64,000 bases of DNA from Gracilaria domingensis (taxonomy: Eukaryota > Rhodophyta > Florideophyceae > Gracilariales > Gracilariaceae). The first letter of the stretch is position 1; every line of letters begins with the position of its first letter. Below are positions 1 to 10,047 of this stretch, piece after piece. The stretch covers positions 62,001 to 126,000 of the forward strand of contig VCMS01000111.1 in the NCBI GenBank assembly GCA_022539475.1, in the 5' to 3' direction. Both the position numbers and the translations under genes were made by a program. The notes under the pieces were generated by a model. The model had not been told where the DNA came from and searched no databases. It saw only the letters and a program-made list of their open reading frames with translations.

Positions 1-789
1 AACCGTCTTCTTGCTCAGCAATGGAAAGGTGCCATTCAACGTGATTTGGGAAGAGCGAACCGCAAGAGATCTCCAACAGCGTTTGAACACCGCCACCAGC
101 TCATGGAGACATTGACGTTGTCCGAATGTAACGGCTCAGTTTCCCGTTGTTTCATTCTCCTAGAAGCTGTGAGAAAGAGGTATCAAGCGAATGAAGCACC
201 AAATCCGAAATGTCTGGAAGAACTAGAAAGACTACTGGGAAGCTTTCCAAAGACCTCAGTTGAGGCGCATCGCTTCATTCGTTCCTTAGCTCGAATGCAG
301 AGAGATCGAAGAAAAATGGAAAAGAAGCCACCTCGCGTTCCTGTCGAAAGCGTGTCGGATCTGTATCAAGCTTCAATGCTGCTCGGCTCGTATGCTGTGA
401 GAGGATCTGTCGGAAGTCAAACGGAAAAACTGAAAACCCTTATTGGGGCAATACCTCGGAACAAGAACGTCGCTCATTCTTGGCAAAAGTTAATCAAAGC
501 TGCGATACGCAAGAGGAAGCGAAGAGAACAAAAAGAGCAAAGACGACAAGAAATTGAGCAGAAGAGGTTTGAGCGACAGCTTCGAAAACTGAGGAAAAAA
601 AGCTTGGCCAACGCTGGAGCACAAGCCTTATGTCCTGGTTCGCAGCTTGAGCGTACCCCTGTTCTTCAACAAGGGTTCTCTTGGAACCAACCAAGAATGT
701 TTTACGAACAGAGCCATCAAAGAAAAACTTTCTCAATTGTTACCAAAGTTTGTGGGTTCTTTGCGAGGTTCTGTGCCAGAGAATGCTGA
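1..789 (+). CDS. Hypothetical basic coiled-coil protein, 5' end outside window
   Basis: The frame is open from the left edge and stops at 787-789, so the gene is cut at its 5' end. There is no early ATG that looks like a start; the first internal Met lies about 35 codons in. The visible 262 residues are rich in Lys, Arg and Glu. Residues around 165-205 form a strongly charged helix with repeated KRKRREQ-like stretches, likely a coiled coil or nucleic-acid-contacting helix. I recognise no family. The last 30 codons look less protein-like and could include an unspliced intron. It converges on the ABC ATPase gene, with only 18 bp between the two stops. Confidence 0.4.
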   Translation, partial: NRLLAQQWKGAIQRDLGRANRKRSPTAFEHRHQLMETLTLSECNGSVSRCFILLEAVRKRYQANEAPNPKCLEELERLLGSFPKTSVEAHRFIRSLARMQRDRRKMEKKPPRVPVESVSDLYQASMLLGSYAVRGSVGSQTEKLKTLIGAIPRNKNVAHSWQKLIKAAIRKRKRREQKEQRRQEIEQKRFERQLRKLRKKSLANAGAQALCPGSQLERTPVLQQGFSWNQPRMFYEQSHQRKTFSIVTKVCGFFARFCAREC

Positions 790-807
790 ACGTTATCTAT
801 AGGATTC

Positions 808-1775
808 TCATGCCCCATTTCTCTTCATATGCTCGAAAGCTTCTCGTCGGGCTTTTTCCATAGCAGCTTTCTTTCTTTCCGCGCGAACTCGTACAGCCTT
901 CTTGACAATTTTCCGGTCAATCTCATATGCCCCTCCACGGCCAACTTCAATCACTCTATCAGCATATTTCAAAAGCTCTCCAGGCTCATGAGAGATGATA
1001 ACGATGGCAAATTTTCTCTTGAGAGACCCAAGGAGATCGGCGAGCTGTCGGCGTCCAGTCCAGTCAACTCCTGCTAACGGTTCATCAAGGGCAAAAAGTG
1101 CCGGTGTTGGGTCGCGCATTAACTGGTCTGCCAGAGCCAGGCGCCGAACTTGTCCCCCACTAAGCGCGCGGGGATTACTCAAGAGAGATACATTTTGTAA
1201 ACCAACGGCGGCCATTACTCTACGAACGTCGTCCGGAGTCTTTTCAGGACGTCCCATTATGAGCTCATCAAGCACAGTAGGCAGAAACAGGTAGCTAGCA
1301 GGATCCTGCAAAACGAGTCCAATATTATCTAGCAGCTTCCTGGGCTTCATGATTTTTCCATCCCACAAAACGGATCCATGTCGTGGTCTAAGCTTTATTA
1401 GACCAGTCATTATGTTAATGACTACGGTGAGAGTACAATTAAGGAAGAACATCGATATGTTAATACGCATCTGGCATGTGTTGTGATTAGGAGCAACGAA
1501 CCTGTAGACTTCCCAGCTCCATTCGCTCCAATCAGGAGAACAAACTCATTTGGAAATATCTGAAGATTCAAACCTCGGAACAACTGGACATCGTAGTCAT
1601 TAGGCAACCTGTACCATACGTCCCTCAATTCTAGTAAAGGAACACGATTATTAGAGACAGCACTCTTTCCTATGCAACATTTTGCTGTGCCCCTGATTGT
1701 GCATCTTTGCGGTAGGGTTGTTTTCGAATGAATAGAAAAACTGACGAAGGGGCAAACAAAGGCGGCTGCGATCAT
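808..1775 (-). CDS. Plastid ABC transporter ATPase, ABCI11/ECF-type, two exons
   Basis: Predicted exons are 1502-1775 and 808-1421, joined across an 80-nt GT/AG intron (1422-1501), giving 295 residues. The intron falls just after the Walker A motif GANGAGKST; splicing restores an uninterrupted ATPase fold. Other motifs are the Q-loop (GLVLQDP), the signature LSGGQVRRLALA, Walker B with LDEPLAGVDW and the H-loop IISHE. The order and the LDEPLAG-DW block resemble plant ABCI11 (NAP14) and bacterial ECF/CbiO cobalt or vitamin transporter ATPases. The first ATG (1773-1775) opens a roughly 50-residue extension with Phe and basic residues that looks like a transit peptide. The likely role is the ATPase of a multi-subunit plastid-envelope importer; the substrate is unknown. 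The tail after residue 255 is highly basic. It is head to head with the SSB gene. Confidence 0.85.
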
Positions 1776-2193
1776 AACGAGCACGTATACCAGCAAACCT
1801 AACGAAAGGAGGAGTACAAAAGCTGAGCTCTACGACGGGTTGAAGCAGTAGAGCAGGCCAAGTTTGAAGCAAAACCCCGCTCACATTCTTTCGAGCATTG
1901 CAACCTCGTTGAAGGTATGACGTTCAAATATGCCGCACATCCAACGCCATTGTACCTCCCCTGCAATCTTGCGCGACCCACGAAGCACCCTTGTATCCTT
2001 ACCTTCGAGGTAATCATATAGTCAGGGTCATCGATGAACACAAGATCCCATCGGGCTTTTTTTGATAATATTTCGAAGGGTCACTCTTTCCATGTCAAAA
2101 CCCTTTAGACACTTCGGCAGACACACGTTATCACACAGACTGTGAGAAAAGAATTACGCGCAGCGTGTTGAGTGAAAGTCTTTTTTCTATGCA
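1776..2193. other. Divergent intergenic region, ABC ATPase / SSB
   Basis: This 418-bp stretch separates the start of the ABC ATPase (minus) from the start of SSB (plus) and presumably holds both promoters. Short frames here lack similarity to anything I recognise. I see no repeat or RNA gene. Confidence 0.5.
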
Positions 2194-2970
2194 ATGTGTA
2201 CCGAAAAGGTTTTCATGGATCTCGGTAATCGTCTTGAGCAAGACCTCAGTGAGGGTTCTAGTGCTTTTGTTCTGTTTCCCTTTAGGTACGGTCATGGACT
2301 TCGCGCTTCAATGTTTGTTGGCCAACGTTGCAGAAACCCCTTCAACCAGCTGGGTGTGTTGCATGTCAAGAGAAAACAGCGCCCCTTCGCGCTTGGTATT
2401 AATTGTCAGAACCTTGGTTATGAGGAAGACGATGGCGTGCAAATCGAAGAGTATCTAGACTCACAGTGGGATTTTGAAATAGCTGATGATGAGCTCGTGG
2501 AGGTGGAGGAGTCCAATCCGTCTCTACCGAATCTGAATGTGGTCACCCTTGTCGGACGACTTGGGGCTGATCCAGTGTTCAAAGTGACCTCTTCCGGTTC
2601 TGAGTTATGCAAATTTTCTATGGCTGTATCCCATGATTATGATCCCAACGACTCTGACGAAGATAAGACGAGTTGGTTCGATATTGAGGTCTGGGGAAGT
2701 TTGGCTAAATTGGCCGCTAGGGCACGAAAGGGCGTTCGAGTTGGAGTGAGCGGGAGTTTGGGGCTGAATTGTTGGACCGGCAGAGACGGCTTGGAGCGAG
2801 AAGATCCTATCGTTCGCGCAACCACTTTTGAAATACTTCAATCTCGGTCAGAGCAGACACCATATTCAAAAGACTACACGGGTAGTGATGGCGGGAAGCT
2901 ACCGGAAACGAGACCGACGGACAACTCGTATCTGAACCTTAGCGGCAACCTTCGAGATCTTCCATTCTAG
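2194..2970 (+). CDS. Bacterial-type single-stranded DNA-binding protein, organellar
   Basis: The 258-residue product has a long N-terminal extension (about 110 residues, the last part acidic) followed by a bacterial-type SSB OB-fold at about 113-215. The fold begins NVVTLVGRLGADP and includes KFSMAVS and WFDIEVWG, which are family hallmarks. It would coat single-stranded DNA during organelle replication or repair; the extension suggests import into plastid or mitochondrion. The C terminus ends RDLPF. Bacterial SSBs end in an acidic tip finishing with Pro-Phe, used to recruit partners, so the Pro-Phe is kept while the acidic run is reduced. The start is the first ATG in frame; later Met codons at residues 8 and 40 are alternatives. 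It converges with the deubiquitinase gene 102 bp away. Confidence 0.85.
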   Translation: MCTEKVFMDLGNRLEQDLSEGSSAFVLFPFRYGHGLRASMFVGQRCRNPFNQLGVLHVKRKQRPFALGINCQNLGYEEDDGVQIEEYLDSQWDFEIADDELVEVEESNPSLPNLNVVTLVGRLGADPVFKVTSSGSELCKFSMAVSHDYDPNDSDEDKTSWFDIEVWGSLAKLAARARKGVRVGVSGSLGLNCWTGRDGLEREDPIVRATTFEILQSRSEQTPYSKDYTGSDGGKLPETRPTDNSYLNLSGNLRDLPF

Positions 2971-3072
2971 CGAGCTAGGATCAACTTAAAAATGTTTACT
3001 GACACGAACAATAGTGAGTGAACAAACGAAAGGCCCCAAGATGAGACACGAGATACTTTCAAGTTAGACGAC

Positions 3073-5616
3073 TTAGACACGTTCATAATAGAGCAAGTAC
3101 GGTTCGCTATTTAGAACATCCTTTTCAGTTGCTCTAGATATCTTCGAATCATTGCAGAAGTACCATCCTCCTCTGCTATCAGACTCTACCCCTTCACGAA
3201 CATATGCAGTATAATGGCCACCTGAAAGCGACCCACCGTGCACGCACACACCTGTGAGAATATATTCATAACCCTCAGATTTGGCAGTATCTGAGCAACC
3301 TCGCTCTTTCCGTTTTCTCTTCGAAACATTGAGTGAGTCACTCTCGTGGTCATCCTTCTCCTCGTTTTCTATATCCATGAAATTAGTAATATCCAGTTTA
3401 ACCGGGAACGCAACGCTGCCCGAAATCTTTCGCAACCCCCCTCGAAAACCTGTCTGCATAAAGCGTTTCAGTTGAATCGCCAGCACACTAGGGGCGTCAC
3501 GTATCATAAATCGCTTTTCAGCTGTAGTGCGAACGGTAGGGACATCGACTTTGACGTCCTTGAGAAGATTATCTTCCTCTGCCCGAGTCAAGGACGAAAT
3601 CTTATTGCTAGAGCTCCCTCGTTCGGTCTCAAGTTCTTCCTCAACTATCAACTCCCCATCTTCATCAGAACATATGCTGCTGCTGCTCTCACTACTAGTG
3701 ACAGGAGAAGATACTATTTCAGACGCATGGTTCTCTCGAGCAGTACTAACCGACGACTGGAAAGTGACAGTTGTTATCTTACACTGCACATTCTCTCTCT
3801 TCACACGCGATCGGTCGTCGAGATCATCTGATCCCTGCTCTGATGACGAGTCTACCAGCGGAAGAGCTTCGATTTGCTGAGCTACCTTTCGAACCTTATC
3901 AACAAGTGGCTTCGTCACAATTCTCTTCCTCTGTAGAACAACTCGAAGCTTTTCTCTTCTGGTGCATTCTTCGCAACCATAGGCATTCTCGCCTTCAAGC
4001 ACCTCAATCTTTGTAAATTCCTCCAAACTACCAATTACTGATTTGTAGCCATAGGGCGCAGCACTGGCACTTCCGCCAAAGCCGCCAAAAAACGAAGAGA
4101 TAAATGAAGATGGACGGCGAGTGTTCTGGACGGTCGTGGGGGGTTTTTCGGATGGGGTTTTGTTTTCGTCCTGAGCACGAGCTGCTTCAGAGGTAGAAAA
4201 CGCGGTCATGCCCTTCACATCTTCCAATGCAGAATCATTACTATCACAGAAGTCGTCATCAAACAAAGACGGGAGGCAGTAGCTATCTGTGTCATCGTCC
4301 TCAATCACAGCTTCTGTGTCAGACGATACAGCGGTGCCGGTGTTGAGAATGTTGGGATTGTGAACAATCAAGCGGTTTTCCTGCACAGGCTCCGCCTCGT
4401 AAGGGTTCACTTTTTGGCGCAATTCATCCATGGGATCGGATGAAACCCCAGAAACTTGGGCTGGCCGCACGGTGCGAGGAGGAGGCGGCAAGGGAGGAGG
4501 AGGTGGTGGCGGCGGCAACGCTACGGTCGTTGTAGTGACAGCGGATTGCTTCAGTTCGGTATATTCGAAATTAGTAGCATCCGACGACCTCCCTTCCGAA
4601 GCATTTACCGTTTCAGGCTCTTCGGACTTCAAGCGGTCATCTTCTGGAGCTTGCGGTCTGGCCTTCTCATCACTTCGTTCTTCTTTCGGTACTAGAGGAA
4701 GCTGGAGGTCGAGAAAAGGCTCAGTTACCGATGACTTCGTCCCACATTCTTTGCAAACTATGGTTGATGACAGGGTACCGCCAAATGCGCGCTCAATTAT
4801 AGTAAGAAGCTTTTCAGCTGGAATTGGCTCCGCCTCGCTCACGTCCGGAAGACTACTGTCACTGGCGGGGGGCTGAACATCTTCTTGAGAAGCAGACCCC
4901 GTATGTACAGACTCGGTGACCGAAGACGCTTTGGAAACGTCTGAAACTGATTCGCCAGGCAGGAGTGGACCGATGAAAACAACAGAGTCATCCACTACTG
5001 GGCTCTCATCAGATATCTCGTCTAGAGAGGTGGATGAGGCGAGTGTACCGCTGTCGGATGAAGAGTCAGAAAGTTCACCTTCGTGGGCGGGCGGAAGAAT
5101 GCCCCTGTGAACTTTGGTCAAGCGTTGTTTCTCTTCCTCGACGACGCCGTCGAACAGGACTCTCATCAGCTCATGAGAGTCCTGCTGCGCACGCCCACGA
5201 AAGCTCGGGTTCTTCTTGCCAACCTCCGTGAACAATTTCGACGGGTTGAACACTGAAGTAGTGCTGAGGTCCCACATGGCAACGAAAAACGAGCGCAGAG
5301 CGGCAGTGAGTGGACCCTCACCCGGGCAAGGTACGCTTCCGACAAAGTATTCGCGGAAGGTTGCCACACGGGCAATATTCTGCATGACAGCATTGAAGAA
5401 GCAGGTGTTACCTAGATTAGTGAGGCCGCGGGGAGCCGGCGCCTCGCCGCGAACGACTGCCTCCCTCAGAAGTGTAAGTCGGTGGCTGGCGGCGGCAGGG
5501 TCGGCGGCATTGCGGGCAGAGAGGCGATTGCGCTCGCGCTCGGCTCTCTTCTCGGCGGCGCGCTGACGTTTGGCACCCTTCCTGCGTGCGGCCTTTTGGC
5601 TGGCGCGGCGCCCCAT
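3073..5616 (-). CDS. Ubiquitin carboxyl-terminal hydrolase, USP16/45-like
   Basis: This is an 847-residue cysteine protease of the USP family that removes ubiquitin from proteins. The Cys box is GLTNLGNTCFFNAVMQN (catalytic Cys72), followed by QQDSHELMR. The His box SGGHYTAYV (His801) and the ND pair in YFCNDSKI (about 823) complete the triad. Two CxxC pairs (CKECGTK and CEECTRR) form the zinc ribbon in the fingers. The ending SEPYLLYYERV is like USP16/USP45, but the N-terminal ZnF-UBP of those proteins is absent. A long acidic and Ser-rich insert includes a poly-Pro run. I chose the ATG at 5616 because it starts a basic helix just before the catalytic domain. The frame stays open upstream to 6063 and could add a hydrophobic segment. 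Head to head with RFC2. Confidence 0.93.
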   Translation of the reverse strand: MGRRASQKAARRKGAKRQRAAEKRAERERNRLSARNAADPAAASHRLTLLREAVVRGEAPAPRGLTNLGNTCFFNAVMQNIARVATFREYFVGSVPCPGEGPLTAALRSFFVAMWDLSTTSVFNPSKLFTEVGKKNPSFRGRAQQDSHELMRVLFDGVVEEEKQRLTKVHRGILPPAHEGELSDSSSDSGTLASSTSLDEISDESPVVDDSVVFIGPLLPGESVSDVSKASSVTESVHTGSASQEDVQPPASDSSLPDVSEAEPIPAEKLLTIIERAFGGTLSSTIVCKECGTKSSVTEPFLDLQLPLVPKEERSDEKARPQAPEDDRLKSEEPETVNASEGRSSDATNFEYTELKQSAVTTTTVALPPPPPPPPLPPPPRTVRPAQVSGVSSDPMDELRQKVNPYEAEPVQENRLIVHNPNILNTGTAVSSDTEAVIEDDDTDSYCLPSLFDDDFCDSNDSALEDVKGMTAFSTSEAARAQDENKTPSEKPPTTVQNTRRPSSFISSFFGGFGGSASAAPYGYKSVIGSLEEFTKIEVLEGENAYGCEECTRREKLRVVLQRKRIVTKPLVDKVRKVAQQIEALPLVDSSSEQGSDDLDDRSRVKRENVQCKITTVTFQSSVSTARENHASEIVSSPVTSSESSSSICSDEDGELIVEEELETERGSSSNKISSLTRAEEDNLLKDVKVDVPTVRTTAEKRFMIRDAPSVLAIQLKRFMQTGFRGGLRKISGSVAFPVKLDITNFMDIENEEKDDHESDSLNVSKRKRKERGCSDTAKSEGYEYILTGVCVHGGSLSGGHYTAYVREGVESDSRGGWYFCNDSKISRATEKDVLNSEPYLLYYERV

Positions 5617-6386
5617 GAGGGGGGAATGGGCAACGAAGGAGGATAAAACGAGAAGAACGGCTGAGACGAGTAGGGCGGGAAGCGGGTGAGGACGGTGCGC
5701 GATCAAGAAAAGCGCCAGCACGGCAGCGGAGAGGAAAGGATGAGGAAGCGTGGGGCTGAGCACGGGGCGCGACGCCAGCGCGCGCGTCGGGCGCGGGAGA
5801 CGACGAATATCGGGGAAACGCGGGGCGCGCGGCGCGGTGGGGTGCGGGCGACGGGGAGAGTGCGGAAGCGAGCGATGAGACGGGGGGGGGGGGGAAAGCT
5901 GATTGCCGGCGCTTGCGCGGTGCGCACGCGCAAGCGCTTGAAAGGCGTGCAAGCTGTCGGCAGCGCGCGGCGGCCGCCGGAGATGCCCTGCCACCTGGCG
6001 CGCGCGCATTGGCGCGCGCGCGTGGGCGTGACGCGAACGTTCTCGACAGTTCTGGTCTGGCACGCGCCGCCGCCGCCGCGAGCGCTAATCGTCAAATACG
6101 GCGCGAGTGCGTAACGAACGTTCCAGTGGCTTGGCGCAATTCGGATGAATTCAGTGCTCTGTCCACGTGTTCCACGCGGTGACACGCAGCAGCACACTTC
6201 GTGTTCTTCGCGCCAAAACTTCAACCAAGCGCAAACGCTCACCCTCAACATGCGGCCGTGGATATCAAAGCGTAGATCCGTCCATACGTATCCTATTCAT
6301 TTTGCGTCCGCTTCACCCCGTCCACTCTCCTGGTGCCAAGCTACACCACTTGCCCTTCTCCACCGTCCCATCGTGATTTGACCGCA
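5617..6386. other. GC-rich divergent region between USP and RFC2
   Basis: This 770-bp region separates two divergent genes and probably contains both promoters. It is very GC-rich, with a run of Gs at about 5882-5894 and many CGCG blocks. Long open frames on both strands reflect base composition. On the minus strand the USP frame stays open through it, so an N-terminal extension cannot be excluded. Confidence 0.5.
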
Positions 6387-7382
6387 ATGCAGTCCACCAA
6401 CAAGACGCAGTCGAAGGCGGCCTCCCACCATACGTATGAACTTCCATGGGTGGAGAAGTATCGCCCCAACACGCTCGACCAAGTCGTCGGCAACCCTGAC
6501 GTCATAGACCGCATGCGCGTCATTGCAAAGAATGGAAACATGCCCAACATCCTGCTGGCCGGCCCGCCCGGCTGCGGGAAAACCACCTCAATTCTAGCTC
6601 TGGCGCGTGAGACGCTTGGAAATCAGCTGAAGAACGCCGTACTCGAGCTTAATGCCTCCGACGACCGCGGCATCGATACCGTGCGCACCAAGATCAAAAT
6701 GTTTGCCCAGACCAAAGTTACCCTTCCACCAGCGCGTCACAAGATTGTTCTTCTGGACGAGGCTGATTCTATGACCCCCGCCGCCCAGCAGGCCTTGAGA
6801 CGCACAATGGAGTTGCACAGTAACACCACCCGATTCGCACTCGCTTGCAACTTGTCGTCCAAAATCATAGAGCCTATACAGAGCCGTTGCGCAGTTGTCA
6901 GATTTCGTCGCCTCACGGACCAACAAATTGCAACCCGGCTGAAGACAGTGCTCCAGTCAGAAAAGGCGCCTTACGATCAGAGCGGAATTGACGCCGCTGT
7001 ATTCACGGCAGACGGTGACATGCGCATAGCGCTCAACAACATTCAGAGCACCTTTAACGGCTTTGGATTCGTCAATGAGAAGAACCTCAACAAGGTGTGT
7101 GATCAGCCGCATCCCAAAGTAGCCGCCGAGTTCCTCACGTTGTGCTTAGAGAAAGACATTGACAAAGCGTTGGCAAAGGTTATGTTTCTGGTTAACCAAG
7201 GTTACTCACCTCTTGACATCATTCAAACTATCTTTCGCGTCGCTAGAGCCATGACCGTAGACAAGGAAATCACCAAACTCAACATGTTGCGAGAAATTGG
7301 TCTTATTCACATGCGAATGGCCGACGGTGTCACTTCTCCTATTCAACTGGCTGCTCTTGCATCTCGCTTATGTCAGGCCTAG
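6387..7382 (+). CDS. RFC2: Replication factor C subunit (human RFC2 / yeast Rfc4 type)
   Basis: The 331-residue AAA+ protein is a small subunit of the clamp loader that places PCNA on primed DNA in the nucleus. It opens with LPWVEKYRP, the usual RFC box. Walker A is GPPGCGKTT, Walker B is LLDEADSM, and the SRC Arg-finger motif is in [10 protein letters not shown]. The blocks [37 protein letters not shown] and VCDQPHP are diagnostic of human RFC2/yeast Rfc4 rather than the other small subunits. The length is normal. The start is the first ATG (6387-6389), shortly before the conserved N terminus; the open frame upstream has only non-ATG codons. No intron is needed. Confidence 0.97.
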   Translation: MQSTNKTQSKAASHHTYELPWVEKYRPNTLDQVVGNPDVIDRMRVIAKNGNMPNILLAGPPGCGKTTSILALARETLGNQLKNAVLELNASDDRGIDTVRTKIKMFAQTKVTLPPARHKIVLLDEADSMTPAAQQALRRTMELHSNTTRFALACNLSSKIIEPIQSRCAVVRFRRLTDQQIATRLKTVLQSEKAPYDQSGIDAAVFTADGDMRIALNNIQSTFNGFGFVNEKNLNKVCDQPHPKVAAEFLTLCLEKDIDKALAKVMFLVNQGYSPLDIIQTIFRVARAMTVDKEITKLNMLREIGLIHMRMADGVTSPIQLAALASRLCQA

Positions 7383-8125
7383 GAGCTAGCGGCTAGCTTT
7401 TCTCGTGCACTAGCCTGCACTGGGCCGCCATTATGAGGTCCAGAGCAATCCAATCTCGAATGCAAGAACGCACCATGACACCATGGACACAGAGCCGGTG
7501 GAAGACGATAAGTGGTTCTCCCTTCATACCTCTCCCAAAGTGACAATTGGCATGGCTATTGTGGCCCAACATCTGTGGTTATTTTGACACCCGCTGCTCA
7601 GCAGAAATCCTAAATAAGCAATTGTTTTCGGACGCTGCTCGTTTGGTGCGGTGAAGGGTTTCATGCTCATGAAACTCGACAATTTTAAGTAAATTGTCGA
7701 GTTTCATGAGTATGCTCAAGCCTAAGCGGGCTGCTCGAAATTATGCTCGGTCTCTGTTCAAAGGTCATTCCAACCACTGGTTTCAAAGTAAAGGTTGTGT
7801 AACACTGGAAGGAGAGGAAAATGTGAAAGGAAATTATGAAATAGTACAGGTGTTGGGGTTTGGGAGGATTCCTCTGCAACGATGGATATTTCACATCTAG
7901 CATATGGTCAAGAAGACGAAATGGGAGGTGGCGATGCCAAACATGCCAACCACCGAACGGATTATAAGCATACAAAGGCACCGAGGAGTGAGGGAAAATT
8001 GTTTGACCCAAAGGTCCATGCTTGCGAAGGCATGTTAAATTCAAAACAATGGTAAGCTTGAACACTCTGAAAGAATGGCCTCTTACCACTCCACTCATGG
8101 GCTATACACTACGTAATCAATGTTT
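7383..8125. other. Convergent intergenic region with hairpin
   Basis: This 743-bp region lies between the 3' ends of RFC2 and the complex I gene. Apart from the hairpin at 7666-7710, I see nothing I can name. Short frames on both strands lack protein-like features. Confidence 0.5.
7666..7710. repeat. Perfect 20-bp inverted repeat, 5-nt loop
   Basis: The arms 7666-7685 and 7691-7710 are exact reverse complements separated by TAAGT. The arms begin CTCATGAAACTCG. The hairpin sits in a 3'-3' intergenic region, so it could mark a MITE-like insertion or form a structured RNA 3' end. Nothing visible decides between these. Confidence 0.9.
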
Positions 8126-9604
8126 TCATAGAGCTGTTGCCTGCAAGTTCTTGGCTTGAAACTCCGCAATTCGTCGTTCAAATTCAGGGCGGAAGTGACG
8201 GATCACCCCTTGAACAGGCCACGCGGCAGCGTCACCAAGAGCACAAATTGTATGTCCTTCAATCTGCTTGGTGATTTCCCACAACATATCGATTTCCTCG
8301 ACCTTTGCGTCTCCTTCTTTCATACGTTCCATAAGCATCCAAAGCCAGCCAGTACCCTCACGACATGGGGTGCATTGCCCGCACGACTCATGCTTGTAGA
8401 AATAGGAGAGGCGTGAAATCGCGGCGATGACATCTGTACTCTTATCCATAACAATAACCGCGGCAGTGCCTAAACCAGAACCGACAGCCTTCAGAGAATC
8501 GAAATCCATAAATACATCCTCACAGATATCCTTTGGCATTAATTGGACAGAAGAACCTCCCGGAATAATTGCGAGTAGATTGTCCCATCCACCACGGACA
8601 CCTCCGCAATGCCGATCGATCAGCTCCCGCAACGGGATTGACATTTCTTCCTCCACGGTGCACGGATTATTGACATGGCCGGAAATGCAAAACAGCTTTG
8701 TGCCTGCATTCCCTTTACGCCCAAAGGATGCAAACCAGTCCGCGCCGCGACGGAGAATTGTCGGAACCACGGCGACAGTTTCGACATTTGTCACTGTTGT
8801 CGGGCATCCATAAAGACCGATGTTGGCAGGGAATGGCGGCTTCAGACGCGGTTTCCCCTGTTTTCCCTCTAGGCTTTCAATCATAGCTGTTTCTTCACCG
8901 CAGATATATGCGCCAGCGCCGTGCGTAACATAGACGTCAAAATCGTAGCCAGATCCGCTCGCATTCTTGCCAAGCAGGCCCTTCGAATAAGCTTCTGCCA
9001 CCGCAACTTCAAGATTCTTTCTTTCATCAATAAACTCTCCGCGAATATATATGTATGCAGCTCGGGCACTCATAGCACGCCCAACGACTAAACAACCTTC
9101 CACAAGCTTGTGAGGATCCGATCGCATGATTTCACGGTCCTTGCAAGTTCCAGGCTCGGATTCATCTGCGTTGACGACCAGATAATTAGGCCTACCGTCA
9201 GGATTTTCTTTTGGCATAAATGAGTACTTTAGACCCGAAGGAAAGCCAGCTCCGCCGCGACCGCGAAGCCCAGACGCCTTGATTTCATCGATGATCCAAT
9301 CGCGTCCCATCTGGACAAGGTCTTTCGTTCTATGCCAATCGCCGCGCTTCAAGGCCCCATCCAGACGCCAATCGCCATCGCGATACAGGTTTGTGAATAT
9401 GCGATCTTTATCGGACAAACCGCCATGTGAGCCGGAGTAGTTCGAAACCCTCCATGTCTCTTCGCTCTTCGGCGTTGGTTCTGGAGCAGCGGCTGAGGCC
9501 TGTTTGGGTGTGGTTGACTTTAGCGTAGACAAGGACCGCACGTACAGGGATCCTGGGCCACAGTTGCGCCGTAACGCAAGCGAGAACACGGATCTCAACG
9601 CCAT
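8126..9604 (-). CDS. NDUFV1: NADH:ubiquinone oxidoreductase 51 kDa flavoprotein (NDUFV1), mitochondrial
   Basis: This 492-residue protein is the complex I subunit that oxidises NADH using FMN and the N3 4Fe-4S cluster on the matrix side of the inner membrane. The NADH/FMN fold carries [16 protein letters not shown] and [16 protein letters not shown]. The cluster ligands lie in [12 protein letters not shown] and [13 protein letters not shown]. The first 60 residues are rich in Arg, Ser and Ala, as in a mitochondrial presequence; the conserved body starts near RIFTNLY. The start is the first ATG (9602-9604). The length matches mitochondrial homologues plus presequence, and no intron is needed. 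It converges with RFC2. Confidence 0.97.
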   Translation of the reverse strand: MALRSVFSLALRRNCGPGSLYVRSLSTLKSTTPKQASAAAPEPTPKSEETWRVSNYSGSHGGLSDKDRIFTNLYRDGDWRLDGALKRGDWHRTKDLVQMGRDWIIDEIKASGLRGRGGAGFPSGLKYSFMPKENPDGRPNYLVVNADESEPGTCKDREIMRSDPHKLVEGCLVVGRAMSARAAYIYIRGEFIDERKNLEVAVAEAYSKGLLGKNASGSGYDFDVYVTHGAGAYICGEETAMIESLEGKQGKPRLKPPFPANIGLYGCPTTVTNVETVAVVPTILRRGADWFASFGRKGNAGTKLFCISGHVNNPCTVEEEMSIPLRELIDRHCGGVRGGWDNLLAIIPGGSSVQLMPKDICEDVFMDFDSLKAVGSGLGTAAVIVMDKSTDVIAAISRLSYFYKHESCGQCTPCREGTGWLWMLMERMKEGDAKVEEIDMLWEITKQIEGHTICALGDAAAWPVQGVIRHFRPEFERRIAEFQAKNLQATAL

Positions 9605-9746
9605 GCTATCCCTCCCGTTCACGTCCGAGGACGCTGTCTGGCAAAACCGAGAGAACTGGATATGGTGTAGGTGGAGATTGGGACTGTTTGTTCGACTGGT
9701 TCGTCATCACAATGCAATGCGCAGCTTCTGCAACAGTTCATACAGG

Positions 9747-9848
9747 TGGAAACGTGTGGTTCTGCCATTGAACTTCTAGGCACTGCCTACTAGGCAGTGC
9801 CTAGAAGTTCAATGGCAGAACCACACGTTTCCAGTGCCTAGTAGGCAC
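9747..9848. repeat. 87-bp perfect palindrome plus satellite palindrome
   Basis: Bases 9747-9789 are the exact reverse complement of 9791-9833, with one central base at 9790. That is 43 bp per arm with no mismatch. The adjoining bases 9834-9848 (GTGCCTA G TAGGCAC) form another small palindrome using the same core, so the core TAGGCAC occurs several times. Such a structure is unstable during cloning and replication, so its exact preservation suggests recent origin, for example a MITE-like insertion or inverted duplication. Confidence 0.9.
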
Positions 9849-9998
9849 CCCGTAACGGAAGACACAAGGGAAATGCTTTTGGTAGCCTTGAAAGAAAAAG
9901 CAACATTTTTTGAGCTGTATATACATTTTACTCGAAAATTTGGAGTCAAAAATCCCGTTAAAAAAAAGGATGCTTCCCTCGTCCTCGGCCTCCGTCAG

Positions 9999-10047
9999 CC
10001 TCCGTCCTCCGTCCTCCGTCCTCCGTCCTCCGTCCTCCGTCCTCCGA
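9999..10047. repeat. Tandem heptamer array, CCTCCGT x 7
   Basis: Seven consecutive units of CCTCCGT are visible, the last ending in A. Two more degenerate units lie upstream (9979-9998). It is a simple minisatellite inside the divergent intergenic region. Confidence 0.9.

Noticed and set aside
5686-6251. Overlapping open frames on both strands in the USP/RFC2 promoter region
   Set aside because: High GC depletes stop codons; translations are Arg/Pro/Ala-rich with no motif.
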